Assembly (NCBI GenBank): GCA_003020985.1
Contig: PXRM01000014.1
Coordinates: 78,265 to 142,264, forward strand
Length of the DNA stretch: 64,000 bases
Reading direction: 5' to 3'
Origin: Halobacteriales archaeon QS_4_70_19
GTDB lineage: Archaea > Halobacteriota > Halobacteria > Halobacteriales > Haloarculaceae
Below, in pieces: positions 1 through 9,644 of the stretch. The translations under genes were made by a program, and so were the position numbers. Below the pieces are notes generated by a model, which had not been told where the DNA came from, did not search any database, and saw nothing but the letters and a program-made list of their open reading frames with translations. The number at the start of each line of letters is the position of its first letter. Within the stretch, counting starts at the first letter, position 1.

Positions 1-1315
1 GGAGCTGCTGGAGGGTGTTGTCGGCGGGGGACTCGACGCGGATGCCCGCCGCGTTGCTGTCCTGCACCAGCGTCTCCTCGACCGTGGTCCCGGCCGTCTT
101 CGAGAGGAGGACGCCCTGACGGTCGCTCGACCGCACCGTGGTCCCGAGCGCCCCGTCGCCGGGAGCCGCGTCAGTGACGGTGACGCCGGTGGCGTCGCTC
201 AGGTCGATGCCGACGGTGTTGTCCGTGGCGTTCAGCCCCACGACGGTCGTGTTCGACCCGGCGAGGCGGGCGCCGGCGCCGCCGTTGCGGAGCGCGACCA
301 GCCCCGGCGCACCCGCGTCGGCACGCAGTTCGCGCTCGTCGTCCGCGACATCGAGCCCCGGGAGGTGGAAGCCGTGTCCGCCGTTGTCCGACGCGACGGC
401 CCCGGTGACGGTGGTGCGGTTCGTCTCCAGCCGCAGACCGTCGTCGGTGTTGCTCGTCGCCGTGACGTTCACGACCGTGGCCCCCGGCGTACTCTCCAGT
501 TCGACGCCGTGGACCCCGTTGTCGTCCGCGGTGACGTTGGTCAGGCTGGTCTCCCCGGCCGCGACATCGCGGACGAGGAGGCCGTGCCCATCGTTGTCCG
601 CGAAGGCGCCGCCGGTCACGCTCACCGCCTGCAACCCGAGCGCGGTCGTCAGGCCCGAACCGGCGTTGTTCTCGGCCGTGACGCGGACGAGCGTCGCACT
701 GCCACGGAGCAGCTCGGCGCCGGCCCCGTTCCGGCGGAGGTCGCTGTCGACGATGCGGAGCCCCGCCGTCTCGAAGGAGACGACACCGCCCCGTGAGTTG
801 TCGACAGCGGTGACGTTCTCGACCGTGACGTTGGAGACGTTCTCCCCGACCTTTCCGGCGCGCACGCCGATGTTGCTGTCGTTCACGCGCACGTCGTGGA
901 CCCGGACGTTGCTGACGGAGGCACCGCTGGTCTCCGGGACGACCGCGATGGCGCTCGACGAGGCGTCGCCGGAGACGCCGAACCCGTCGCCGTCGAGGTC
1001 GACGTCACTGGCGGTGATCGTGAGACAGGTCCCGCTCTTCGTGCTGAGGTTGCTTCCGAGACGGTACTTCGTGCCGGTGTTGCCCAGTGTCGTGCATTCG
1101 TCGACGACCGTGCGGTCCTCGGTCGCGGTGTTGCCACCGTCGGTCGACGTGTTGCCACCCGTCGTGTCGTTCCCGCCGTCGTTCGCCAAGACGGCGGTCG
1201 CTCCGACCAGTGCCGTGCTCGAAGCGAGTGCCCCCACCAGGAGGACGACCACCAGCGTCAACGCGAGGAGTCCGGAACCACCCGGCCCCCCCAGTCTGCC
1301 GGACTCGGATTTCAT
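1..1315 (-). CDS. secreted right-handed parallel beta-helix (NosD-like) repeat protein, C-terminus beyond window
   Basis: Minus-strand frame from ATG at 1315 reads MKSESGRLGGPGGSGLLALTLVVVLLVGALASS... (signal/TM) then repeated N-V-T-x-x-N-x-G-x-G-type beta-helix turns; open to window edge so absent from the ORF track. Confidence 0.75.
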   Translation of the reverse strand, partial: MKSESGRLGGPGGSGLLALTLVVVLLVGALASSTALVGATAVLANDGGNDTTGGNTSTDGGNTATEDRTVVDECTTLGNTGTKYRLGSNLSTKSGTCLTITASDVDLDGDGFGVSGDASSSAIAVVPETSGASVSNVRVHDVRVNDSNIGVRAGKVGENVSNVTVENVTAVDNSRGGVVSFETAGLRIVDSDLRRNGAGAELLRGSATLVRVTAENNAGSGLTTALGLQAVSVTGGAFADNDGHGLLVRDVAAGETSLTNVTADDNGVHGVELESTPGATVVNVTATSNTDDGLRLETNRTTVTGAVASDNGGHGFHLPGLDVADDERELRADAGAPGLVALRNGGAGARLAGSNTTVVGLNATDNTVGIDLSDATGVTVTDAAPGDGALGTTVRSSDRQGVLLSKTAGTTVEETLVQDSNAAGIRVESPADNTLQQL

Positions 1316-1457
1316 GTACGAAAACCTATATTAAAACTGTATTAAACTTCCGCCGGGCCACGCCCCTCCATTAAGTGGGGTCGTCAGTCTGCAGAGCGGT
1401 CCCGGTGGTCCCCCCGCCATCGGGCCGTTTTTGGTCCCCCCCGACACATCCGGCGGC

Positions 1458-3323
1458 ATGGACCACGACCGCGACTACGACTACGCCGACCTCGGACTCG
1501 TCGCGGGGCTGGAGATCCACCAGCAGCTCGACACCGCGACGAAGCTGTTCTGCTCCTGCCCGACGGTTCGCCGGGAGCCCGAGGCGGCGGACCGCCGCTT
1601 CACCCGCTACCTCCACCCGACGCGCTCGGAACTGGGGGAGATCGACGAGGCCGCCCTGGAGGAGTCGAAGGTCGAGCGCGAGTTCGAGTATCTCGCCTTC
1701 GACACCACCTGCCTCGTCGAGGAGGACGACGAGCCGCCCGCCCGGCTGGACGAGGAGGCCCTGGAGACGACCCTCGAGATCGCCGCGCTGCTGGACATGG
1801 ACGTCGTCGACGCGGTGCAGGTGATGCGGAAGATCGTCGTCGACGGGTCGAACACGACGGGCTTCCAGCGCTCGGCGCTCGTCGCGACCGATGGCGTCAT
1901 CGACACGAGCGAGGGGCCAGTCGCCATCACGGACATGCTCCTGGAGGAGGAGTCCGCCCAGCGCGTCGAGGAGACCGACGAGGGTGTCCGCTTCGGGCTC
2001 GATCGGCTCGGCATCCCGCTCGTCGAGATCGGCACCGGCCCGGACGTCCGCTCGCCCGAGCAGGCCCGCGAGGCCGCCGAACGCATCGGCATGCTGCTCC
2101 GCTCGACGGGGAAGGTCAAGCGCGGCCTCGGCACCATCCGCCAGGACGTCAACGTCTCCATCGAGGCCGGCGCCCGCATCGAACTCAAGGGGGTACAGTC
2201 GCTCGACGACATCGACGACATCGTCCGCCTGGAGGCCCACCGGCAGGTCCGGCTGCTGGAGCTCCGCGACGACCTCGCAGAGCGCGACGCGAGCGTGGGC
2301 GAACCCCGGGACGTGACCGACGTGTTCGCCGACACGGAGTCGGGGGTCATCGCGGGCGCGTCGGCCGTCGTGGGGGTCCCGCTGTACGGCTTCGACGGCG
2401 TGGTCGGCGCCGAGATACAGCCGGACCGTCGTCTCGGCACCGAGCTGTCCGACCACGCGAAGCGCCGCGGCGCCGGCGGCATCTTCCACACGGACGAGCT
2501 ACCGGCGTACGGCGTCACGGAGGCGGAGGTAGACGAGCTCCGCGAGGCGGTCGGTGCGGGCGAGGAAGACGCCGTCGCCATCGTCGCTGCCTCGCGCGAG
2601 GTCGCCGAGGCGGCCATCGAGGCGGTCGCCGAGCGCGCCGCGACCGCGCTGGAGGGGGTCCCCGAGGAGACCCGCGACGCCATGGAGGACGGCACCTCCC
2701 GCTACCTCCGCCCGCTGCCCGGCGCGGCGCGGATGTACCCGGAGACGGACGTGCCCCCCGTGGAGCCCGACCCCAGCGAGGTCGAGCGGCCGGAGCTGCT
2801 CACCGAGAAGGTCGAGCGCTACCAGGACGAGCACGGGCTCGACGCCGGCCTCGCCGAGCAGGTCGCCTACGGCCGCCGGATGCCGGTCTTCGAGGCGGCG
2901 GTCGCGCGTGGCATCGACCCGACGACCGCGGCGACGACGCTCGAGTCGACGGTCACGGAACTCCGGCGCGAGGAGGTCCCCGTCGAGAACCTCACCGACG
3001 ACCACCTGCTCGCCGTCCTCGAACTGGAGGCGGACGGCGACCTCGCCAAGGAGGGCATCGGCGAGGTGCTGACGGTGCTGGCGGAGCAGCCCGGCCTCTC
3101 GGCCGAGGCCGCGGTCGAGGAGGCCGGCCTCTCCGGCGTCGACGAGGCGGAGGTCCGCGAGGCCGTCGTCGGGGTCGTCGAGCGCAACGCCGACCAGATC
3201 GAGACGGAGGGGATGGGCGCCTTCTCCGCGCTGATGGGCGAGGCGATGGGCGCGCTCCGCGGGAAGGCCGACGGCGAGGTGGTGAGCGACGTACTGCGCG
3301 AGGAGATACAGAAACGGGCGTAG
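1458..3323 (+). CDS. gatE: Glu-tRNA(Gln) amidotransferase subunit E
   Basis: GLVAGLEIHQQLDTATKLFCSCPT, GTIRQDVNVSI, ELKGVQ motifs; 621 aa; archaeal GatE. Confidence 0.95.
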   Translation: MDHDRDYDYADLGLVAGLEIHQQLDTATKLFCSCPTVRREPEAADRRFTRYLHPTRSELGEIDEAALEESKVEREFEYLAFDTTCLVEEDDEPPARLDEEALETTLEIAALLDMDVVDAVQVMRKIVVDGSNTTGFQRSALVATDGVIDTSEGPVAITDMLLEEESAQRVEETDEGVRFGLDRLGIPLVEIGTGPDVRSPEQAREAAERIGMLLRSTGKVKRGLGTIRQDVNVSIEAGARIELKGVQSLDDIDDIVRLEAHRQVRLLELRDDLAERDASVGEPRDVTDVFADTESGVIAGASAVVGVPLYGFDGVVGAEIQPDRRLGTELSDHAKRRGAGGIFHTDELPAYGVTEAEVDELREAVGAGEEDAVAIVAASREVAEAAIEAVAERAATALEGVPEETRDAMEDGTSRYLRPLPGAARMYPETDVPPVEPDPSEVERPELLTEKVERYQDEHGLDAGLAEQVAYGRRMPVFEAAVARGIDPTTAATTLESTVTELRREEVPVENLTDDHLLAVLELEADGDLAKEGIGEVLTVLAEQPGLSAEAAVEEAGLSGVDEAEVREAVVGVVERNADQIETEGMGAFSALMGEAMGALRGKADGEVVSDVLREEIQKRA

Positions 3324-3431
3324 GACGGTATTCGTCCGTTGTTCCGGTCGTTTTCACATAACCGACCGCGTTCCGACCGTACGCCGACAGTTCGCATCGT
3401 ACCGGGCGAGAGCGATGCGAGCAGTCCGCCC

Positions 3432-4679
3432 CTACCTGTAGTGTTCCCAGTCTTCGACCGGGACGGTCTCGCCCTCGGCGAACCCCTCCGACTCCTCGGG
3501 CACCACGACCCAGCCGTCCGCGAGCGCCACCGACGAGAGCACGCCCGAGCCCGAGGCGCGGGTCGGGGTCGCCGTCAGGCCCTCGTTGTCGTCGCCGTCC
3601 GCCGTCTCGACCTGCACGCGCGCGAACGTCCGGACGCCGGGTCCGCTGGGGAGCTTCCGCGCGAGCGTCGCCGTCCGGGTGGGGTGCTCGCGTCGGGGGA
3701 GGTGGCCGGCCCGCTTGATGGCGGGCCGGAGGAACTGGACGGCGTTGACGATGCAGGCGACGGGGTAGCCGGGGAGCATCAGGACCGGCGTATCGCGGAC
3801 GATGCCGAAGCCGAACGGGTGGCCCGGCTTCAGCGCGACCCCGTGGACCAGCACCTCCCCGAGGCGGTCGACGACCTCCGGGATGAGGTCGCGCTCGCCG
3901 ACCGAGGAGCCGCCCGTCGTCACCACGATGTCCTTCGTGAGATCGCGCTCCAGCGCCGCGCGGAGCGCCTCCGGGTCGTCCGTGACGACGTTGCGGTAGG
4001 TGGCGGCCCCGCCCCAGCGTTCGACGTAGCGCGAGACGGTGAGCCCGTTCGTCTCGACCACCTCGCCGGGGCCGGGGTCGCGCTCGACCACCTCCTCGCC
4101 GGTCGGGACGACGCCGACGGTCGGCCGGTCGTGGACCTCGACCCGGCGGACGCCACAGGACTTCAGCAGCCCCATATCCGAGGGCCGGAGCTGGTGGCCG
4201 GGCTCGTAGAGGCGCTGGCCCTGCTCGACGTCCTCGCCGGGCGGGGCGACGTTCTCGCCCTCCGCGACGGCGTCGAACACCTCCACCTCGCCGGCGAACA
4301 GGTCCGCGTGCTCGACCATCACCACCGCGTCGGCCCCGTCGGGCAGGGCGCTCCCGGTGTGGACGCGCGTGGCCTCGCCCGGCCCGACGCTCGTCTCCGC
4401 GGGGTCGGCGTCGTCGCCCACCTCGCGGAGCACCTCCGGCGCGCGGTCGCTGGCGCCGAACGTGTCCGCGGCGCGGACGGCGAACCCGTCCATCGCGGCG
4501 CGGCGGTAGTCGGGGACCGCCCGCCGGGCGTCCACGGGCTCGGCCAGCGCGCGTCCCTCCGCTGTCGAGAGAGGGACCGTGTCCGTCCGGGAGAGCGGCG
4601 TGACGGCCTCGCGGAGCCGTTCCCGGGCGGCCGCGACCCGGGTCACCTCCTTGAACCCGTGCTCGTGCAGGTCGCTCAT
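3432..4679 (-). CDS. moeA: molybdopterin molybdotransferase MoeA
   Basis: AAMDGFAVRAADTFGA, HTGSALPDGADAVVMVE, TGGSSVGERD, LMLPGYPVA motifs; 415 aa, intact. Confidence 0.92.
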   Translation of the reverse strand: MSDLHEHGFKEVTRVAAARERLREAVTPLSRTDTVPLSTAEGRALAEPVDARRAVPDYRRAAMDGFAVRAADTFGASDRAPEVLREVGDDADPAETSVGPGEATRVHTGSALPDGADAVVMVEHADLFAGEVEVFDAVAEGENVAPPGEDVEQGQRLYEPGHQLRPSDMGLLKSCGVRRVEVHDRPTVGVVPTGEEVVERDPGPGEVVETNGLTVSRYVERWGGAATYRNVVTDDPEALRAALERDLTKDIVVTTGGSSVGERDLIPEVVDRLGEVLVHGVALKPGHPFGFGIVRDTPVLMLPGYPVACIVNAVQFLRPAIKRAGHLPRREHPTRTATLARKLPSGPGVRTFARVQVETADGDDNEGLTATPTRASGSGVLSSVALADGWVVVPEESEGFAEGETVPVEDWEHYR

Positions 4680-4787
4680 ACCGGGGGGAGGGGCGGGCGG
4701 CGCAAAAACTGGGGGGTCGTCGCCTCCGGTCCGGGACACCCGCCGGGAGATGGAAGATACTTGTCCTCCGGGGGGGATGGTGGGAGC

Positions 4788-5861
4788 GTGAACCGCCGGG
4801 CTGCGCTCCGTCGGCTGGCTCGCGAGCGCGCGGCCGACGAGTCCTGGCTCCCGGCCCGGGAGGAGACGCTCGGCCGCCGGGCGTGGCTCAAGCGGGCCGG
4901 CGCGGCGACGGTCGGCCTCGGTGCCGCCATCGCCACGAACAACGCCGTCCTCGGCTACGGAACGGTGACGGGGACGAACATCACCGAGCAGTCCATGGAC
5001 TCGATGGCCGCCCGGCCGTTCCTCGAGATGGAGCGGCGGGCGCCCGTCCCCGGCGGCCGGCTGGAGATCGACCGCCGCGGTGAGCGCCTTACCGTCCGTG
5101 GCGACGGAGTCCGTCGGCTCTCGCTCGCGGAGGCGACACCGGCGATGGCTCGCGAGGCGGCCACCGCGGTCGGTGTCGACCCCGAGACGGTCGGCGAGAC
5201 GACCGCCGACGTGCTCGCAATCCAGGCAGACGACGTGCGGTGGGAGCCGGTCACGTTCGACGCGTTCCGCGAGACGGTCGCGGCGGGCACTCCCCGGCCC
5301 GTCACCACGGGCCTCCTCCGGGCGCGGTACACCGACGCGAACCCGGAGACGGTGGCCGCGTTCACCGGCGCGGACCCGGCGGACCCGGTCGCGACCGCGT
5401 ACGCCCTCGCCGAGGCGTTCCGCGAGACGACCTACTACGACGTCCCGCGGTACCTCGCCGGATCGATCCAGTACAACGTCCTCCTGAACCTCGTGAAGCT
5501 CCGGCCGTACCTCCGGTCGGACACCTCGTTCGAGGCCCTCGCGGCTGGCCGGACCCGGGGGATGTTCTGCCAGGAACTCACCCACCGCTCGATCGAGGCG
5601 TTTCACGCCCCCTCCGTCCTCGAGCAGTCCCCGCCGGTCGCGTCCGTCGTGGCGTTCGATCCACGCCACAGGCACAACTACACGGCCCTCGCCACGGTCA
5701 CCCGCCGTGCCGGCGACCTCGTCGTCCCCATCGCCTTCCTCGACTACACCCACTCCACGCTGTACGACGACCTGAACCTCCGTGGCGTCCTGGGCGAGGG
5801 GCTGGAGGCGTACAACTCGCGTCATCGAGCGCGGGAGCTGACATGGTGGCAGCATCGGTGA
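4788..5861 (+). CDS. Tat-exported protein of unknown function (paralog A of HTTM-flanking pair)
   Basis: GTG start; twin-arginine RRAWLKRAGAATVGLGAA; conserved LGYGTVTGTNITEQS, CQELTHRSIEAFHA, RHRHNYTALATVTRR, THSTLYDDLNLRG shared with 7418..8455. Confidence 0.8.
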   Translation: MNRRAALRRLARERAADESWLPAREETLGRRAWLKRAGAATVGLGAAIATNNAVLGYGTVTGTNITEQSMDSMAARPFLEMERRAPVPGGRLEIDRRGERLTVRGDGVRRLSLAEATPAMAREAATAVGVDPETVGETTADVLAIQADDVRWEPVTFDAFRETVAAGTPRPVTTGLLRARYTDANPETVAAFTGADPADPVATAYALAEAFRETTYYDVPRYLAGSIQYNVLLNLVKLRPYLRSDTSFEALAAGRTRGMFCQELTHRSIEAFHAPSVLEQSPPVASVVAFDPRHRHNYTALATVTRRAGDLVVPIAFLDYTHSTLYDDLNLRGVLGEGLEAYNSRHRARELTWWQHR

Positions 5862-7354
5862 TGTCGCCCGGATCGGCCGGGCGCTGGGACCGGTTCCGGG
5901 CCGCCGTCGAACGCCGCCTCTCGGTCGACCGCCGGGCACTGGCGGCGCTCCGGGTCGCGCTCGGCCTGCTGCTGCTCGTGGACCTCCTCCTGCGGTCGCG
6001 GGCGCTCGTCGCCCACTACACCGACCGCGGGGTCCTGCCGCGCCCGGCGCTGCGGGAGGTCTACGGCCCGCTCGCGGATATCTCGCTCCACGCGCTCTCC
6101 GGCGGCGTCGCCCTGCAGGTCGCGCTGTTCGCGCTGGCCGGTCTCGCGGCGCTCGCGCTGACCGCCGGCTACCGCACCCGGCTCGCCGCGGTCGTCTCGT
6201 GGCTGCTACTCGTCTCCCTGCACGCGCGGAACCCGCTGGTGCTGAACGCCGGCGACTCCGTCCTCCGACGACTGCTGTTCTGGGGGCTGTTCCTCCCGCT
6301 CGGGGGCACCTGGTCGGTCGACGCGTTCACGGGTGAGCGTGACACGAGCGACCGGAACGGTACCGTCGTCGGCGTCGCGACGGCCGCGCTGCTCGTCCAG
6401 GTCGTTCTCGTCTACGCACTGAACGCCGTCATCAAGCTCCGCGGCGAGGCCTGGCCGAGCGGGACCGCCGTCCGGTACGTCCTCGGTATCGACCACCTGA
6501 CGGTGCTGCTTGGCGACGCCCTCGCCGGCTACCCGGCACTGCTAGAACCGCTGGCCCGGGGCTGGCTCGTACTGCTGGTTCTCTCGCCGCTACTGCTCGT
6601 ACTGACGGGCCGGCCGCGCGCACTACTCGCCGCCGCGTTCGCGGCCGGGCATCTCGGGATGGCGCTCACCCTCCGGCTCGGGCCGTTCCCGTTCGTCTCC
6701 ATCGCGGCCCTGCTGCCGTTCCTCCCGCCGCGGATGTGGGATATGGCCGGTCGTCGGCTCCGCGGGGTCGTCTCGGCAGCCCGCCGCGGGCGCATCGAGC
6801 GCGCCCTGCGACGGGTCACGGTCCCGCTACCCCGGGAGTCGACACTGTCCGACCGGCTCCGCACGGTGGACCGTCGCGTCGCGCCGGTCGTCGTGGCCGC
6901 CCTCCTCGTGGCGGTGCTCCTCTGGAACGCCGTCTCCATCGGTGTCGCACCCGCCCCGGCCGAGGTGCGGGACGCGAGCGAGGAGTACCGGTGGGACATG
7001 TTCGCCCCGGAGCCCCGCCGGACGGACGGCTGGTACGTCGCGCCGGCGACGCTGCCGTCCGGGGAGCGCGTCGACGCCTGGAACGGTGGCTCCGTCTCGT
7101 GGGGCCCGCCGCCCGACACCGCCACGACCTTCCCGAGCCACCGGTGGCTGGTCTATCTGCTCGACCTCCGGCGTCCCGGCGGGGCCCCGCTGCGTGACGA
7201 CTTCGGTGCCTACCTCTGTGACCGCTGGGCGGCTCGCCACGACTCGCGCCCGACGGACGTGTCCGTCGTCTACGTCGAGCGCCCGGTCGTGCTCGACGGG
7301 CCGACGGAGACGCGGCGCGTCGACCTCGGGACGTACCGCTGTCCGGCGGAATGA
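5843..7354 (+). CDS. HTTM domain-containing membrane protein (vitamin K-dependent gamma-carboxylase-like TM domain)
   Basis: Multi-TM protein with RVALGLLLLVDLLLRSRALVAHYTDRGVLPR and LLFWGLFLPLGGTWSVDAF pattern typical of HTTM; alternative ATG at 5861 forms a TGATG stop/start overlap with the upstream gene. Confidence 0.8.
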   Translation: MVAASVMSPGSAGRWDRFRAAVERRLSVDRRALAALRVALGLLLLVDLLLRSRALVAHYTDRGVLPRPALREVYGPLADISLHALSGGVALQVALFALAGLAALALTAGYRTRLAAVVSWLLLVSLHARNPLVLNAGDSVLRRLLFWGLFLPLGGTWSVDAFTGERDTSDRNGTVVGVATAALLVQVVLVYALNAVIKLRGEAWPSGTAVRYVLGIDHLTVLLGDALAGYPALLEPLARGWLVLLVLSPLLLVLTGRPRALLAAAFAAGHLGMALTLRLGPFPFVSIAALLPFLPPRMWDMAGRRLRGVVSAARRGRIERALRRVTVPLPRESTLSDRLRTVDRRVAPVVVAALLVAVLLWNAVSIGVAPAPAEVRDASEEYRWDMFAPEPRRTDGWYVAPATLPSGERVDAWNGGSVSWGPPPDTATTFPSHRWLVYLLDLRRPGGAPLRDDFGAYLCDRWAARHDSRPTDVSVVYVERPVVLDGPTETRRVDLGTYRCPAE

Positions 7355-7417
7355 GGGCCGGAGTCGAGCCGGGAGTGGGTGAAAAAGCACTTACCACTGA
7401 TACCGAAACGCCCGTTA

Positions 7418-8455
7418 ATGCGCCCGGACTCGCCCGACGATGACCCGGCGAATGAGGAGCCGGACACCGGGCGGTCCGTCTCGCGCCGTCAGGTGCTCGC
7501 CGGAGCGGCGGCGGCCACCGGGATTGCGAGCGCCGCCACGGTGAACCGGTTCCTGCTGGGGTACGGGACGCTGTCGGGGACCAACGTCACCGAGCAGTCG
7601 CTCTCGGACCTGGCGTCCGCCCCGTTCGCGGCCGGGACGCGGACGGTGTCGGTTCCCGGCGGCCAGCTGGAGCTGACGGGCGACCGCCTCACGCTGGTCG
7701 GTACGGATTCGGCGGCGTGTCACCTTCCCGAGACGACGCCCGAGCGAGGGGCCGAACTCGCCGCGCAGGTCGACATCGACCCGGAACCGGTCCGGCAGGT
7801 CGTTGCGGATGTCCGGTCGGTTCGTCGGGGGAACGTCCGGTTCGCCCCGGTACGGTTCGACGAGTTCTCCGACGCCGTCGCCCGGGGCCGCCCGCGTCCA
7901 GCGACGACCGGGTTACTCCGTTCGCCGCGGGCCGTGGTGGCGCCGGCCGACGTGTGGGCGTTCGTCGGTGAGCCGACTACGGCACCGACCGACCTCCTGC
8001 GGCGGCTCGCCGAGCGGTTCCACGAGACGACAGCGTACGACCTCACGAGGTTCGCGGGCAACGTCGTGGAGAACCGCCTCCCGGGCGGCAACCCACGCCG
8101 GCCACTGTCGGAGAGTTCCTTCTCGACGCTCCGGACCGACGACGCCGATGGGCTCCTGTGCTGGGACTACACGCGCCGAGGGGTCGAGGCGATACACGCG
8201 GTGCCGGCGCTTGACGGGCGGCCCGCCGCCGCGGCCACCCCGGCGCGCGACGACCGACACGGACACGTCTTCATGGCGTTGGCCGCCGTGACGCGCCGCG
8301 GTGACGGCGTCCCGGCCGTCGTCGTCACGTTCGTCGAGTTCGTTCATTCGGCGTTGTACGGCGATGTCGGGCTCCGAGGGGCACTCGGCGCCGACCTGAA
8401 CGCCTACGACGAACTCCACCGAGTCACGTCACTTCCCTGGTGGAACGGTGCCTGA
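7418..8455 (+). CDS. Tat-exported protein of unknown function (paralog B of HTTM-flanking pair)
   Basis: SRRQVLAGAAAATGIASAA Tat signal; LGYGTLSGTNVTEQSLSDLA, CWDYTRRGVEAIHAVPAL, RHGHVFMALAAVTRR, HSALYGDVGLRGALG; clear paralog of 4788..5861; ORF can extend upstream to 7379. Confidence 0.8.
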   Translation: MRPDSPDDDPANEEPDTGRSVSRRQVLAGAAAATGIASAATVNRFLLGYGTLSGTNVTEQSLSDLASAPFAAGTRTVSVPGGQLELTGDRLTLVGTDSAACHLPETTPERGAELAAQVDIDPEPVRQVVADVRSVRRGNVRFAPVRFDEFSDAVARGRPRPATTGLLRSPRAVVAPADVWAFVGEPTTAPTDLLRRLAERFHETTAYDLTRFAGNVVENRLPGGNPRRPLSESSFSTLRTDDADGLLCWDYTRRGVEAIHAVPALDGRPAAAATPARDDRHGHVFMALAAVTRRGDGVPAVVVTFVEFVHSALYGDVGLRGALGADLNAYDELHRVTSLPWWNGA

Positions 8456-8556
8456 ATTCATCTCGGACGGCGGGTATGAGCGCTTTCGATGGTGGTTGTG
8501 AGCGTGCCACGAGCCCAGCCACAAACCGTATATCCCGGCGCGTCGACCGACCACGT

Positions 8557-9543
8557 GTGTCGCAGGGACTGACCGACGCGCTGGCCTGGGTCTCCATCGC
8601 CGTGTTCACCCTGGCGGTGCTCGCGGAGCTGCGCGACCGCCGGACGGCCCGCTTCGTCGCGGTCGGGGCGTGGGCCGCCTTCGCCGTGTTCTGGCTCGCG
8701 CTCGTCCCCCAGTTCCTGCTCGTCGAGAAGAGCGCCATCGAGGGCGTCCTCAGTGCGCTCGCCGTCCCCGCGTCGCTGTCCGCCGCCTACCTCCTCTACC
8801 GTGGCCGCGAGTCGCTGCTCGTACTCACGCGGGGCGTGGCCGTGATGGGCCTCATCTACCTGCCCGCCACCACCATCCCCTGGATCTACGGGCCGCTCGT
8901 GGAGACGACGACCGCGCAGGTCGACTTCCTCATCCGGCTCGCCGGCTACGACCCGACGGTGACGACCGGCGAGAACGGACTGCGCAACACCTTCGTCTTC
9001 ACCACGGACGGCCACCAGTACGAGACGTTCATCATCCTCGCGTGCACGGGGCTGGGGAGCATGGCCATCTTCGCCGGCCTCATCGCCGCGGTGCGGGCCC
9101 CGCTCCGCAGGAAGTTCGCCGCACTCGCGGTCAGCGTCCCGGTTATCTGGGTGCTCAACCTCGTCCGGAACGCGTTCATCGCGGTCGCCTTCGGCAAGCA
9201 GTGGTTCCAGGTCGCGGTCCCGCAGGTGTCGATGCTGTTCGGCGTCCCCGCCGGGCAGGAGGGGCTGGTTTCCTTCTACCTCGCCGACAAGGTCATCGCC
9301 CAGTCCGCCTCCGTCGTCGCGCTGGTCCTCATCACGTACCCGGTCGTCCGGTTACTGCCCGAACTGGCGGCCGTCCTCGACGACGCACTCTACGTCGTCA
9401 CCTACCGGGAGTTCCACATCGCTGAGGCGCTGGGGCTGGAGGACGCGAGCGCCGGCGCGACCGGGGAGCGAGAGGACGGCGCCGGGCGGGAGCCGCCACG
9501 CCGCAGCGACTCCGGCCCCGTCGGCCCGACCGACGACGACTGA
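8557..9543 (+). CDS. artA: archaeosortase A-like transmembrane transpeptidase (copy 1)
   Basis: Multi-TM; ACTGLGSMAIFAGL (catalytic Cys) and NLVRNAFI (catalytic Arg) archaeosortase/exosortase motifs; GTG start, ORF extends upstream. Confidence 0.88.
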   Translation: MSQGLTDALAWVSIAVFTLAVLAELRDRRTARFVAVGAWAAFAVFWLALVPQFLLVEKSAIEGVLSALAVPASLSAAYLLYRGRESLLVLTRGVAVMGLIYLPATTIPWIYGPLVETTTAQVDFLIRLAGYDPTVTTGENGLRNTFVFTTDGHQYETFIILACTGLGSMAIFAGLIAAVRAPLRRKFAALAVSVPVIWVLNLVRNAFIAVAFGKQWFQVAVPQVSMLFGVPAGQEGLVSFYLADKVIAQSASVVALVLITYPVVRLLPELAAVLDDALYVVTYREFHIAEALGLEDASAGATGEREDGAGREPPRRSDSGPVGPTDDD

Positions 9544-9644
9544 CGACCGATGTCGCCACCACCGTCGCGCCGCGCCGGGTCGTCATGTATCACCGGAGCA
9601 GCCCCGGGCAAGACCTATAGGCGGAATCACCCAACGGTGGGTCG

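Noticed and set aside
138-1334. 398-aa plus-strand ORF
   Set aside because: Antisense to the beta-helix protein reading from 1315 on the minus strand; Ser/Pro/Arg-rich shadow ORF typical of GC-rich DNA.
3339-4787. N-terminal half of the 840-aa plus-strand ORF 3339..5861
   Set aside because: Antisense shadow of moeA (3432..4679); the real gene starts at GTG 4788.
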